A DNA stretch of 34,425 bases from Oscillospiraceae bacterium (lineage in GTDB: Bacteria > Bacillota > Clostridia > Oscillospirales > Oscillospiraceae): NCBI GenBank assembly GCA_910575265.1, contig CAJTEA010000024.1, positions 1-34,425 of the forward strand. The letters are read 5' to 3'. A program made the translations under genes and the position numbers. Shown one piece after another: positions 21,335 through 28,981 of this stretch; within the stretch, counting starts at the first letter, position 1; each line of letters opens with the position of its first letter. A model generated the notes under the pieces. The model did no database searches. It was not told the DNA's origin and saw only the letters and a program-made list of their open reading frames with translations.

Positions 21335-22981
21335 TCAGCTCGCCTCCTTATAGCGTGACAGCATTTTCAGCGTGTCCTCATATTCCTCCTGGAACCGGAA
21401 GGAGATGTCAATCTCTTTCTTGTTCCGGACCGTGACAGATTGAATCAGCGTTACCACCGCCCGGCGGTCCAGCTCGGTCATGGCGGCGAACTGCTCAAAG
21501 TGGCGGGCCCATTTCAAGCGGCTGCTGGAGTCGTCCTGGACCTGCTCCAACTTCTCCCGCAGCAAGGCAATTGCGGCCTGGACCTGCTCCTCCTGAGCCG
21601 AATAGTAGTCCATCAGGCTCCTGTACTCCTTCTTATCCAAGATACCGTTGACCAGATTGCCGTAGAGGGTGGCCTTCATGCGACCGGCCTCCTCCAACTG
21701 GCGGCCGTTGTCCGCAAGCTCGGTGGTATACTTCGCGACCAGGTCATGGTTGATTCGCTCCCGGCTGATGCTGTTCAGCAGCTCCGTCAGAGAGACGACG
21801 CTTTTAATATGTGTTTGAAGGCAGGAGAGTACGCATTGCACCAAATCGTCCTCCCGAATCCTGGCCGGGTGCTGGCAGCCCTGGGATTTCCCGGCTGGGC
21901 AGTGGTAATAGATGTACCTCTGCCCCTTATAGATGTTCGTTTTTCGGGTCATCCGCCTCCCGCAGCAGCCGCAGACGAGCAACCCGGAGAACATATACAC
22001 CGAATCCTTCTCAGGGGCAGCCCGGGTGTCCAGCCGGGCCAGCTGCTGTACCAGTTCGAAATCCTGCTTGCTGATGATTGGCTGGTGGGTATTTTCTACT
22101 TTTGCCCAATCCTTCACGGGCTTTTGCACTGTGTTTTTGAGCTTGTAGTTGGGGGTCGTGGTCTTGCCCTGAATCAGGACGCCGGTATAAGTCTCATCCT
22201 GCAAGATTCGGATAATTGTCGTGGGGGACCACTTGGCGTCCGGGCTGTCCGCAAACCCCTTGGTCGGATGGGGCAACCCACGGCTGACCTTGTAGGCCAG
22301 CGGAGAGAGAACACCCTGACGGTTCAATTCCTCGGCGATTTTGTAGGCGCTGGTGCCCTCGACACGGCGGCGGTAGATATCCTGCACCACCAGGGAGGCG
22401 TACTCGTCGACGACCAGATGGTTCCGGTTCTCCGGGTCCTTCTGATAGCCATAGATGGGGCAGGCGCCCACATAGGCCCCGCTTTTTCGTTTGGCCTGGA
22501 GCGCCGACCGGGTGCTCACCGAGCTGTTCCGGCAAACCGAGTCGTTGGTCATGGTCTTGATGGCAATCAGCAGCTGGTCCCCGTTCTGCTCATGAGCCGT
22601 GTCGATACAGTCGTTGATGGCGATGAAGCGGACGCCATAGGCCGGAAGAATCCGGCACAGGTAACGGCTGGTCTCAACATGCTCCCGGCCCAGGCGGGAG
22701 ATGTCCTTCACAATGATGCAGTTGATTTTCCCCGTCTTGACGTCGTCCATCATGGCCAAAAAGGCCGGCCGGTCGAACAGGATGCCGCTGTAACCGTCGT
22801 CCATCTGCTCTGAGACCAGTTCAATGTCTGGTTGGTTCGCGACGAAATCCTCAATCAGCTTCCGCTGGTTGCCGATGCTGTCGCTTTCCTGATAGCCCGG
22901 TTCCCGGGCCTGGCCGGTCTTTTCTCCCCGAACCGTTATATAGGAGAGCCGAAGATATGCGGCCGCTTTGTACTGTGTCAC
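21335..22981 (-). CDS. Large serine recombinase, first of three
   Basis: 548 residues. Catalytic domain from AAAYLRLS, with IIVKDISRLGREHVETSR and VRFIAINDCID; recombinase domain with CPIYGYQKDPEN and WSPTTIIRIL; zinc ribbon VCGCCGRRMTRKT (about 338) with CPAGKSQGC; coiled-coil end. An insertion-like stretch (TVRGEKTGQAREPGYQ) lies right after the catalytic serine segment. The start is GTG at 22981, with GGGGTG upstream. Likely promoter: TATAAT at 23066-23071 (minus strand) with a weak -35. It heads the triple operon. Confidence 0.9.
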   Translation of the reverse strand: MTQYKAAAYLRLSYITVRGEKTGQAREPGYQESDSIGNQRKLIEDFVANQPDIELVSEQMDDGYSGILFDRPAFLAMMDDVKTGKINCIIVKDISRLGREHVETSRYLCRILPAYGVRFIAINDCIDTAHEQNGDQLLIAIKTMTNDSVCRNSSVSTRSALQAKRKSGAYVGACPIYGYQKDPENRNHLVVDEYASLVVQDIYRRRVEGTSAYKIAEELNRQGVLSPLAYKVSRGLPHPTKGFADSPDAKWSPTTIIRILQDETYTGVLIQGKTTTPNYKLKNTVQKPVKDWAKVENTHQPIISKQDFELVQQLARLDTRAAPEKDSVYMFSGLLVCGCCGRRMTRKTNIYKGQRYIYYHCPAGKSQGCQHPARIREDDLVQCVLSCLQTHIKSVVSLTELLNSISRERINHDLVAKYTTELADNGRQLEEAGRMKATLYGNLVNGILDKKEYRSLMDYYSAQEEQVQAAIALLREKLEQVQDDSSSRLKWARHFEQFAAMTELDRRAVVTLIQSVTVRNKKEIDISFRFQEEYEDTLKMLSRYKEAS

Positions 22982-23065
22982 AAAAAATCACCCCTTTTTT
23001 GGGCGGAATATCCCCCAGGTGAAAGAGTGATTCGGACGTCCTATTCAATTCTTTTTCCAGGGAGA

Positions 23066-23071
23066 ATTATA
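23066..23071 (-). promoter_or_regulatory. Probable -10 box of the recombinase operon
   Basis: TATAAT on the minus strand about 85 nt before the GTG at 22981. The matching -35 (around 23089-23094) is weak, as expected for a regulated or low-level promoter. Confidence 0.4.
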
Positions 23072-23114
23072 TCAGAGTAAGTTTGGTAAAATCTATGAAC
23101 TGGCGGTCAAGCTG

Positions 23115-23333
23115 CTAATTGATAAGCTGCTTCAAGCGGTCAGTCAGGGATGGGCCGTCCTGGGCGTAGTGGGCATGGACCACGATATCGCCGCAGCGGA
23201 AGTGGTGGGGGTCGCCGATTTGCCGCCGGAACTCAGCGATGCGGTCCTCTCTGTCAAGGCTGGGGTCAACAGAGACTTCCCGGATATCAGCTAGCTCCGA
23301 GGCATCGAATATCTGCTTCTTCAAGATTTCCAT
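23115..23333 (-). CDS. Small DUF6870-like protein (72 residues)
   Basis: MEILKKQIFDASELADIREV, then DPSLDREDRIAEFRRQIGDP with HHFRCGDIVVHAHYA. The D-x-x-L-x-x-x-x-R-I-x-x-F-x-x-Q-I-x-x-P and FRCGDIVV pattern is what I associate with DUF6870, a small protein common on clostridial plasmids and integrative elements. GGAGGA lies 8 nt before the ATG at 23333. It is 73 bp downstream of the helicase-loader gene and so belongs to the replication operon. Function unknown. Confidence 0.6.
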   Translation of the reverse strand: MEILKKQIFDASELADIREVSVDPSLDREDRIAEFRRQIGDPHHFRCGDIVVHAHYAQDGPSLTDRLKQLIN

Positions 23334-23405
23334 TTTGATTGTCCTCCAGAGAACAGGGAAGCCGCAGACCGGAAACGGCCTGCGGCGCTGATTCATGATA
23401 TGGTT

Positions 23406-24248
23406 TTATCTCAGCCGCCAGTTCTGGCGGTTGGACAGGTCCAGGTAGGCCCCGGCCTTGGCGCCTTCATAAATGCGGCCGCCAGTGGCTTCGTCAATAT
23501 CTGTTATATCGTTAAGGCTGAGTTCAGAACTGACAAGTGTAATTTTACCTGAATCATTGTATCTGGCATTGATAATCTCAAAAGCGAGGTTGATATCGCC
23601 GACCGTGGGCTTCGCGGCGCCGCCGTTACGGCCCATTTTAAACAGGTCGTCGATATACAGCACCTTGACCTTTTTCAGCGGGTCGATGATTTGGCTGTAG
23701 GCTTCGGCGTCGTTGACCACTGCCTTGGCCTGGACAGCAACATCCCGCCACAGCATATACCGCACCGGCAGGCCCCGATGCAGGAGTTCCCCGCAAATCG
23801 CGGTACACAGGTGGGTCTTGCCGGCGCCGCTGCGGCCGGTAGTCACAAACCAGCCCTTGGGGTCGGCGGCATAGCGTTTCGCTTCTTCTAGGGCCCTGGC
23901 CTGCCAACGTTCTTCCGCCCGCCAGCGCTCGAAGGTGTACCTGGTCAACATATCGCTCAGGCCGGATTGCTCCAGGTGACGAAGTGCCCGCCGCTGGACC
24001 ATACAGCGGCACTCCCGCTGTGAGAGAGTGCCGCCGTCATTGACATAATAGATATAGCCTCGGTTTAAGCAATCTGGGCAATCTACCCCTCCAAGACGGC
24101 CCACAGTCCGATTGGCCATCTGGCACCGCCGGCGTTCGTGTTCGACCGGGTTATACGTCGAGGTCGACGGATTTGATGTTCCAGTCTGGCTGAGCAGACG
24201 CTCCCTGACCCACTGTGGCATCGGGATGCTGGTCAATCCCTCTGGCAT
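23406..24248 (-). CDS. DnaC/IstB-like ATPase, probable helicase loader
   Basis: 280 residues. An N-terminal zinc-binding stretch (DCPDCLNRGYIYYVN, then ECRC, about 56-82) is followed by an AAA+ core: Walker A TGRSGAGKTH (about 137-146), Walker B VLYIDDLF (about 196-203) and sensor-like TLVSSEL (about 240). This pattern is typical of loaders that bring DnaB-type helicase to an origin, and plasmids of this type pair it with RepA. The ATG at 24248 is 8 nt after AAAGGGGG. The first 98 bp overlap the end of repA in another frame, so the two are tightly coupled. Confidence 0.88.
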   Translation of the reverse strand: MPEGLTSIPMPQWVRERLLSQTGTSNPSTSTYNPVEHERRRCQMANRTVGRLGGVDCPDCLNRGYIYYVNDGGTLSQRECRCMVQRRALRHLEQSGLSDMLTRYTFERWRAEERWQARALEEAKRYAADPKGWFVTTGRSGAGKTHLCTAICGELLHRGLPVRYMLWRDVAVQAKAVVNDAEAYSQIIDPLKKVKVLYIDDLFKMGRNGGAAKPTVGDINLAFEIINARYNDSGKITLVSSELSLNDITDIDEATGGRIYEGAKAGAYLDLSNRQNWRLR

Positions 24249-24939
24249 GGTTCATTCCCCCTTTCATTTTGTCCTTCCGAATCCATAACTGAATCGTAGC
24301 GGCATGGTCCTGGTAGCGCTTCCCGGTTGACTTCATATAGTTCGAGAGCCGCTCTATATAGTCGCGCCATACGTCAGGAAAATCGGCTTCCAGCTGCTTC
24401 ACATCGCCGTCAGTCAGAAAAACATTCTGATACTGTCCATATGGCCGGCGGCTGGCAGTCACTCCACTCAGGTGGTTATGCCTCAGGTGGTTATCTCTTA
24501 GGTTGTTAGTGGCCGGATTTCCGACCGTTATACAGCCGGAATCCTGACCGTCAGATGGTCGGATTGCCGGCCCTCTTGCAGCCGGATTTCCGGCCACAGG
24601 ATGGTCGCTTTCCCGGCTGTCTGGCAGCAGGACGTAGATACGGTTCGGCTGGCCGGGCCCCGCCCGCTGGCGCTGAATCAAGCCATGCTCCTCCAGCTCC
24701 GCCAGAGCAGCCTTGATGCTGGTGAGTCCTTTCCTTAGAGCCTGTGCTATTCTTTCAACTGGAAAGATAACATAGACATGCCCCTGGCCGTCCTGCCAGC
24801 CGTTGGCCTGGGAGAGCGTCGTCCGGTCCAGGAGCAGGGCATAGACCAGCTGGGCGGTTTGCTTCATATCCTCAGCAAGCAAAAATTTCGGAAACGGAAG
24901 ATATGAAGGCAATACAGAATCTTTAACAATATAGTTCAT
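24151..24939 (-). CDS. repA: RepA_N-type replication initiator
   Basis: 262 residues. The N-terminal part (about 8-105) is the RepA_N winged-helix domain: LPSYLPFPKFLLAEDMKQTA, YALLLDRTTLSQANGW, YVIFPVERIAQALRKGLTSI, GLIQRQRAGPGQPNRIYVLLP. A low-complexity linker (SDHPVAGNPAARGPA…VGNPATNNLRDNHLR) leads to a C-terminal part with YIERLSNYMKSTGKRYQDHA, usual for this group. It would bind the origin, often within its own gene, and recruit the loader encoded next. GGGAG lies before the ATG at 24939. Its leader carries the promoter, paired repeats and hairpin listed at 24965-25090. Confidence 0.9.
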   Translation of the reverse strand: MNYIVKDSVLPSYLPFPKFLLAEDMKQTAQLVYALLLDRTTLSQANGWQDGQGHVYVIFPVERIAQALRKGLTSIKAALAELEEHGLIQRQRAGPGQPNRIYVLLPDSRESDHPVAGNPAARGPAIRPSDGQDSGCITVGNPATNNLRDNHLRHNHLSGVTASRRPYGQYQNVFLTDGDVKQLEADFPDVWRDYIERLSNYMKSTGKRYQDHAATIQLWIRKDKMKGGMNHARGIDQHPDATVGQGASAQPDWNIKSVDLDV

Positions 24940-24964
24940 GGCATCTCCCTCTGGGCATGAAGAA

Positions 24965-24994
24965 AGCCAGGCCCGCCCGGAGGCAGGTCTGGCT
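24965..24994 (-). terminator. Attenuator-like hairpin in the repA leader
   Basis: AGCCAG (24965-24970) with CTGGCT (24989-24994) plus an inner GCC/GGC stem; on the minus strand TTTCTTC follows. Equivalent to the hairpin at 9061-9083. Confidence 0.6.
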
Positions 24995-25028
24995 GTGGTT
25001 CGCCCGATTTATAATTTTGGATGATACC

Positions 25029-25090
25029 ATTATAGCAGTTTTTAATTCCATTTCAAGAACATCTTTGTACTGATATGTTCCATCTTTGTA
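25029..25090 (-). promoter_or_regulatory. repA promoter with two operator/iteron repeats
   Basis: Minus strand: TTGAAA (25051-25056), a 16-nt spacer, TATAAT (25029-25034). Upstream repeats TACAAAGATG occur at 25060-25069 and 25081-25090, exactly 21 bp apart, so they fall on the same face of the helix. Shared with the adhesin leader at 9117-9178. Confidence 0.8.
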
Positions 25091-25109
25091 CCAGTTTCAG
25101 CTTTTTCTG

Positions 25110-25138
25110 TTGACGCCCTTGGCCTTCAGGGGTATAAT
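25110..25138 (+). promoter_or_regulatory. Near-consensus promoter of leader RNA copy B
   Basis: TTGACG (25110-25115), a 17-nt spacer, TATAAT (25133-25138), divergent from the repA promoter and about 20 bp from its operator repeats. Confidence 0.85.
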
Positions 25139-25142
25139 AATA

Positions 25143-25256
25143 GTGTAATCGTATTCTATTCCCCTCTATTGGGTCGTTTTTATTCCAATTTTTTGGTCGT
25201 ATCTTTACATTTACACTTAAAGTCGTTGTCTCTTTATAAGGACAGCGGCTTTTTTA
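25143..25256 (+). ncRNA. Leader/small RNA copy B with intrinsic terminator
   Basis: Paralog of the RNA at 13605-13718. It has CCC/GGG (25161-25173), CCAA-TTTT-TTGG (25185-25196), the shared TGGTCGTATCTTTA, and a terminator: GTCGTTGTC (25222-25230) with GACAGCGGC (25241-25249) then TTTTTT. Paired positions differ from copy A in ways that keep pairing (GCC/GGC versus CCC/GGG). It ends about 37 nt before the gene at 25293 and is divergent from repA. Confidence 0.7.
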
Positions 25257-25292
25257 TATGCAAATAGAACAAAAGAGAGAAAGGAGCCATCC

Positions 25293-25424
25293 ATGAAAAA
25301 CATGAATTATAAAATAGTTACCCGCTCACCTGAGGCCTTTCGCCATCTACTGGGGCAGCGCACCAATATGACCGCAGAACTGGGTCTGGCGGTTCACGCT
25401 CTACTGGAGGTCGGGAATGGATGA
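25293..25424 (+). CDS. Small unknown protein (43 residues)
   Basis: MKNMNYKIVTRSPEAFRHLL followed by a short helical end (AELGLAVHALLEVGNG). AAGGAG lies 6 nt before the ATG at 25293. Its stop overlaps the next gene by 8 bp, and the next gene's ribosome site (GGAGG) lies inside it, so both are likely translated together. It is located immediately behind leader RNA copy B. I do not recognise it. Confidence 0.6.
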   Translation: MKNMNYKIVTRSPEAFRHLLGQRTNMTAELGLAVHALLEVGNG

Positions 25425-25752
25425 GTCAGGAAAAAAGGCCTACCGCCTGACAGCGAACAAATCGAAATTCTACAGGCTCGCCAAATGGTGGTATCCGGAT
25501 ATCTGCCCAATGCGCCAGACATCCTTTGTCAAGTATCCCCGTTCCAGGGACTACGCCCTTGACTTCCGCAGCGGCACCTATTATCACCATCTGTTCCTCT
25601 CGGTGTGCGGAGGGAAGCCACTTTTAGGCGACCAGTGGCACACCTACAACGAGGACGGAGAAAAGGAGTCCAGTTGGGAAACTGTACCTCTGAAGCTGTT
25701 CCAGCTTCACGAGTTTGGGATGCTGGAGGAAATACAAATTTGCGCCAAATGA
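25417..25752 (+). CDS. Unknown protein, 111 residues
   Basis: Starts MDESGKKAYRLTANKSKFYR and is rich in aromatic residues (AKWWYPDICP, YYHHLFLSVCGG, DQWHTYNEDG). No signal peptide or membrane segment. The ATG at 25417 has GGAGG 6 nt upstream. The second gene of the short operon after leader RNA copy B, closed by hairpins at 25772-25796 and 25809-25845. I do not recognise the family. Confidence 0.65.
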   Translation: MDESGKKAYRLTANKSKFYRLAKWWYPDICPMRQTSFVKYPRSRDYALDFRSGTYYHHLFLSVCGGKPLLGDQWHTYNEDGEKESSWETVPLKLFQLHEFGMLEEIQICAK

Positions 25753-25808
25753 GAATACCATCGTTTTTATGGAGCTGAACAAGTTAGTCCGGCTCTTTTG
25801 ACGATTCA

Positions 25809-25845
25809 AGGCCCAGGAGATTTCACCCTCTTGGGCCTTTTTATA
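25809..25845 (+). terminator. Terminator after the 25417 gene
   Basis: AGGCCCA (about 25809-25815) pairs with TGGGCCT (about 25832-25838) with further weak inner pairing, then TTTTTATA. A smaller GAGC/GGCTC hairpin precedes it at 25772-25796. Confidence 0.75.
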
Positions 25846-25849
25846 TAGA

Positions 25850-26345
25850 TTCCAATGAGCACCAAGCCTCTTAACGAGACCCGGCTGCGGCTTTCGGAGA
25901 ATAGCCGCCAGACCTTTGGGTGATGGTCTGTAGAGAACAAAATCGCCCCGCGTTGGCCTTGGCCCCTTTTCCCGGGACTTTGACGGAAAATAAAGCCTGG
26001 ATACACTCTGGCGAAGTGTATGACCCCGCAAAGCCATGATTGCCGCTTGCGGCCTGTTTCGGCGGTCTGCCTGGTATAGCAACGCCGGATACACGATTGA
26101 CGCGCCGTGTATCGCCCCTGGAAGCGTCATCCCCGCACCGAGCCTCTTAACGAGACCCGCCTGTGACCCTCGGAGAACGGTCACGCCAACACGACGCGGT
26201 GGACGTGTTGGTTTCCCTGGACTGCCGATAGCCCCTTGTGCGGCGCTCTTGTGTGATGGAGTTTCTTCCAATAGGAGGGAGGACTTTCTGCCAAGAGACC
26301 GTGCTGGTTATTTGACACAGAGTGGAAAATAACCAGCTAAGGGGG
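25850..26345. ncRNA. Large structured RNA candidate with an internal duplicated motif
   Basis: About 500 bp with no convincing gene but many stems. The motif GCACCRAGCCTCTTAACGAG, then ACCCG, occurs at 25859-25883 and 26135-26159 with one difference in 25. Each copy is followed by two hairpins whose arms differ in sequence but still pair: GCGGCT/AGCCGC versus GTGACC/GGTCAC (both enclosing TCGGAGAA), then CAGACC/GGTCTG versus CCAACACG/CGTGTTGG. Other stems: ATACACT/AGTGTAT (26010-26031), GATACACG/CGTGTATC (26088-26113) and GCTGGTTATTT/AAATAACCAGC (26302-26337). I cannot settle the transcribed strand, and I do not recall a named RNA family that fits. Confidence 0.6.
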
Positions 26346-26356
26346 ACAAAAATATC

Positions 26357-26539
26357 ATGCGGCCGGCAACCGTATGGTATGGGTTATTACGTTCCCACAA
26401 CAAAAACGTGTGCCACATTTATCAGGCCCTGTGGGCCGGGGACGCGCCGGACGTCGAATTTCGGCAGACAACAAAATATCTTCAGTGTTCCTTCCTGATT
26501 GTTATGATTCTGCTGCGGATTTCTGTTCCACTTTCATGA
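26357..26539 (+). CDS. Doubtful small frame following the structured RNA
   Basis: MRPATVWYGLLRSHNKNVCH and onward looks coding-like for about 40 residues, with AAGGGGG about 11 nt before the ATG. Its last 19 codons run antisense into the methyltransferase gene and look random, so if real it is a truncated remnant. Confidence 0.25.
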   Translation: MRPATVWYGLLRSHNKNVCHIYQALWAGDAPDVEFRQTTKYLQCSFLIVMILLRISVPLS

Positions 26540-27243
26540 AATGCGCCTGCATCCAGTTTGACTGTTTCTGCACAGTGTTCCTCCAGGAAGCTCCTGAAGA
26601 AAACAGCTTTTTTATCGGCCCGGAAGAATGGGCTTTCACTGACGATGGAGACCAGGATTCCATCGTTCTGCATCAGGTCATACGCATGATAAATATGGGC
26701 AATGTCCTGGTAATTGTGAAACGGTGGATTCATAATAACACGGTTTACAGAGAACGGAAGGCTGTCCCTGGTCACTGTTAGAAAGTCCGCCAATAGGACT
26801 GGGTAGGGTTTTCCCTCCAGCTTTTGGTACATATCTGGGTTTATCTCCACTCCGAACAGACCTGCGGGCCGGTGTTCCATGATGACCTCCGCCAGCCGCC
26901 CATCGCCAATGGACGGCTCTAAAACATGGGAACTTTTATCCAGCTCAGCGATACCGCACATCATTTCCGCAATTGGACGGGGCGTATGAAAATATTGAAA
27001 TTCCTCCTTCAAATCAGAAATCTCCCGTGTACTCAGAACGGTTTCCAATCGCTCTGCCGGATTATCGTTCGCTTCAAATATATGCCCCTGAGCCTTGCGG
27101 TTCCATTTCCCGCCCATATTCTCCAGAACCTTATTAACGGCGAGATAGGTCTGACGGTCCATCCTGCCAGTGGGCAGAAAAAGGATGTTTTTTTCTACTC
27201 TGCACTGGCTGAGGATGTCCAGTATTTCATCTGAGCTTTTCAT
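26482..27243 (-). CDS. DNA adenine N6-methyltransferase (class I SAM-dependent)
   Basis: 253 residues. The first 80 residues (FLPTGRMDRQTYLAVNKVLE, GGKWNRKAQGHIFEAND) form a small accessory domain found in mobile-element methylases. The SAM motif I is HVLEPSIGDGRLAEVI (about 110-125), GVEINPD (about 136) is the acidic strand, and MNPPFHNYQD (about 172) is catalytic motif IV. The end (SESPFFRADKKAVFFRSFLE) is usual for the group. AGGAGGG lies before the ATG at 27243. No restriction enzyme is adjacent, so it is probably an orphan methylase protecting the element or affecting regulation. Confidence 0.82.
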   Translation of the reverse strand: MKSSDEILDILSQCRVEKNILFLPTGRMDRQTYLAVNKVLENMGGKWNRKAQGHIFEANDNPAERLETVLSTREISDLKEEFQYFHTPRPIAEMMCGIAELDKSSHVLEPSIGDGRLAEVIMEHRPAGLFGVEINPDMYQKLEGKPYPVLLADFLTVTRDSLPFSVNRVIMNPPFHNYQDIAHIYHAYDLMQNDGILVSIVSESPFFRADKKAVFFRSFLEEHCAETVKLDAGAFHESGTEIRSRIITIRKEH

Positions 27244-27417
27244 TATGAGCCCTCCTGATTTTATAAATTTGAGTAGCGGCGTATTTCATCGCCAGGAGGG
27301 ATTGTATCTTTGCGGCAAAGAAAACGCTAATAACTGGCGGTCTATATTTACGAGATAAGGACAAGTTCGTAGCAAAATTTTTAACTGTTGGTCATTTTAT
27401 ATTCAGGAGGGACTGAT

Positions 27418-28350
27418 ATGGGAAGCCTAAAATATGAAATCAGCCAGCGCTGCAAGGCTCTGATGCAGTCAGGGAACTCAGCTGGTGGAAAACATACTTC
27501 ACAGAGGAGCTGGAAAATATATATGAATGCCGCCATTAAATATGGCGAGTGGTGCAAACGAAATTATAAGTGCAGGCATTTTGAGGATTGCCGGAAACAC
27601 ATCCAGGACTATGCCAACTGGCTCGAACAGCAGGGAAAGAGCGCCAGCACCATCCATTCCTACATGGCAGGGGTCTGCCGGATTTATGGGATTTCTCTGT
27701 CCGAAATCCGGAAGCCTAGGCGGGTCGTCTCCGCCAACACCCGCAGCAGGGGGGTAAAGGCTGTGGACAAAAGAAGAGACGCCTCCCGCGAAGCGTCTCC
27801 TCGGCTGTTTGATTTTGCTTCCGTAGTTGGCTGTCGCAGAACTGAATATGCCAGGCTTCGGGGCAACGACCTGGTGCGTGATGAATCGGGATACCTTTGC
27901 GTTCGCATCCGGCGGGGCAAGGGGGGCAAATACCAGGAGCAGCGTATCCTGCCTGGGGATGAACTGCTGGTCCGTTCCTATTTCGACGGTTCAGAGGAGC
28001 CGGTGTTTGACAGGGCTGAGCTGGCCAACAAAATTGACCTGCACCACCTTCGGGCGGTTCTGGCCCAGCGGGCCTATCAGTATTATGCCGACCGTCTGCG
28101 TAGTGAGCCGGGGTATCGGGAGCAGTTGGAGTTGGAAATCAAGGCCCGTTGGCGGACCCATAACAAGCGCCGCTGGGACCAGCATGAATTTGCGGGCATA
28201 TACAAGCTGCGGGGTTCCAGCAGGAAACTGGCTCAGAGGCTGGGCCGGCCCGTAGAGTATGACCGGCTGGCTGTAATGGCCGTCAGTGTATTCCATTTGA
28301 GCCATTGGCGCAATGACGTGACTGTTTCCAATTACTTGTTAGCATATTAA
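27418..28350 (+). CDS. Tyrosine recombinase-like protein
   Basis: About 310 residues. Residues about 15-95 form a SAM-like core-binding domain (WKIYMNAAIKYGEWCKRNYK, IHSYMAGVCRIYGI). The C-terminal part has VVGCRRTEYARLRGNDLV (likely box I arginine), DLHHLRAVLAQR (H-x-x-R-like) and LSHWRNDVTVSNYLLAY, where the tyrosine near the end would be catalytic. The boxes are diverged from the phage-integrase pattern, so activity is uncertain. AGGAGG lies 7 nt before the ATG at 27418, favoured over an upstream GTG/ATG at 27388. It could resolve dimers or integrate the element; att sites are not evident. Confidence 0.75.
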   Translation: MGSLKYEISQRCKALMQSGNSAGGKHTSQRSWKIYMNAAIKYGEWCKRNYKCRHFEDCRKHIQDYANWLEQQGKSASTIHSYMAGVCRIYGISLSEIRKPRRVVSANTRSRGVKAVDKRRDASREASPRLFDFASVVGCRRTEYARLRGNDLVRDESGYLCVRIRRGKGGKYQEQRILPGDELLVRSYFDGSEEPVFDRAELANKIDLHHLRAVLAQRAYQYYADRLRSEPGYREQLELEIKARWRTHNKRRWDQHEFAGIYKLRGSSRKLAQRLGRPVEYDRLAVMAVSVFHLSHWRNDVTVSNYLLAY

Positions 28351-28358
28351 TGAAATAG

Positions 28359-28700
28359 CTAAACTGCGTCCGCCGAAGCAGCCATTGCTTTCTTTCGCGC
28401 CAGGCATTTGCGGACGCGGAGAGCACCCGGCGACGGGGGTGCTTTATAGGTGCCCTTTCGATACGGAAGCATGGAGATTACCGTCTTCCGAGTGATACGT
28501 AACTTATTGGAAATTTGGTCAGCGGTAAGGCCTTTGTTATACAATCCAGTTACTTCCTTGATTCGAGGTGTGGAATACAAACCTGCATTGATGAGGTAAC
28601 GCCTGACGAGCTGGTCAGAAACCTCAAACATTACAGCAGTATGCTTTATAGACCCGTTTTTCAAATAGTATTCGATGACCTGTTTTTGAAAATCAACCAT
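28359..28700 (-). CDS. Helix-turn-helix protein, 113 residues
   Basis: Two HTH-like segments: about 14-38 (NGSIKHTAVMFEVSDQLVRR) and about 55-78 (KGLTADQISNKLRITRKTVI), with a basic end (RVRKCLARKKAMA). The arrangement resembles Sigma-70 region 4- or transposase-type HTH modules. It is convergent with the recombinase gene, 8 bp apart. AGGAAA lies before the ATG at 28700. It may regulate the recombinase or act as an excision factor; the sequence does not say which. Confidence 0.65.
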   Translation of the reverse strand: MVDFQKQVIEYYLKNGSIKHTAVMFEVSDQLVRRYLINAGLYSTPRIKEVTGLYNKGLTADQISNKLRITRKTVISMLPYRKGTYKAPPSPGALRVRKCLARKKAMAASADAV

Positions 28701-28849
28701 AAGATTTTCCTTTCTCCCCGTATGGCCTAGTTAGGACAGCCAATTTGATAACATCACCCGAAGATAGTGTTTTGAAGAATTTGTAGCACACCTTCCTGCC
28801 CCACATATGCAAAGCAAGGGGAGTTCTCACTCAACCGCTTTTTGATTCC

Positions 28850-28886
28850 TTGTTGTCTTGTTGAGGACAGCAAGACAGCAAATCTT
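28850..28886 (+). terminator. Inverted repeat in the gene-poor stretch 28701-28981
   Basis: TTGTTGTCTTG (about 28851-28861) pairs with CAAGACAGCAA (about 28870-28880) with one G-T pair, followed by ATCTTTATT. The stretch holds nothing else I can support. The repeat may be a terminator for the minus-strand unknown gene or a protein-binding site. Confidence 0.4.
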
Positions 28887-28981
28887 TATTGACCAAGTAG
28901 AAGGCGCACACCCTCTCTGATTTGTCATAAGCTATCCGCCTTCCTTGGTCTGCTAGAACTTTTGAGCCGTGTGTCTCCCCT

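Noticed and set aside
20255..22813. Long plus-strand frames (about 360-460 codons) opposite the serine recombinases
   Set aside because: Shadows of well-supported recombinase genes; no domain or start signal.
25624..26271. A minus-strand frame of 215 codons with repeated GLVKRLGA
   Set aside because: The repeat is only the translation of the duplicated RNA motif. The frame also overlaps the 25417 gene antisense, and the covarying hairpins explain the conservation better.
27244..27417. Attachment or resolution site upstream of the tyrosine recombinase
   Set aside because: Short repeats (CGGCG/CGCC, TTTGCGGCAAA) are present, but there is no core with flanking arm sites and no partner copy elsewhere in the window.
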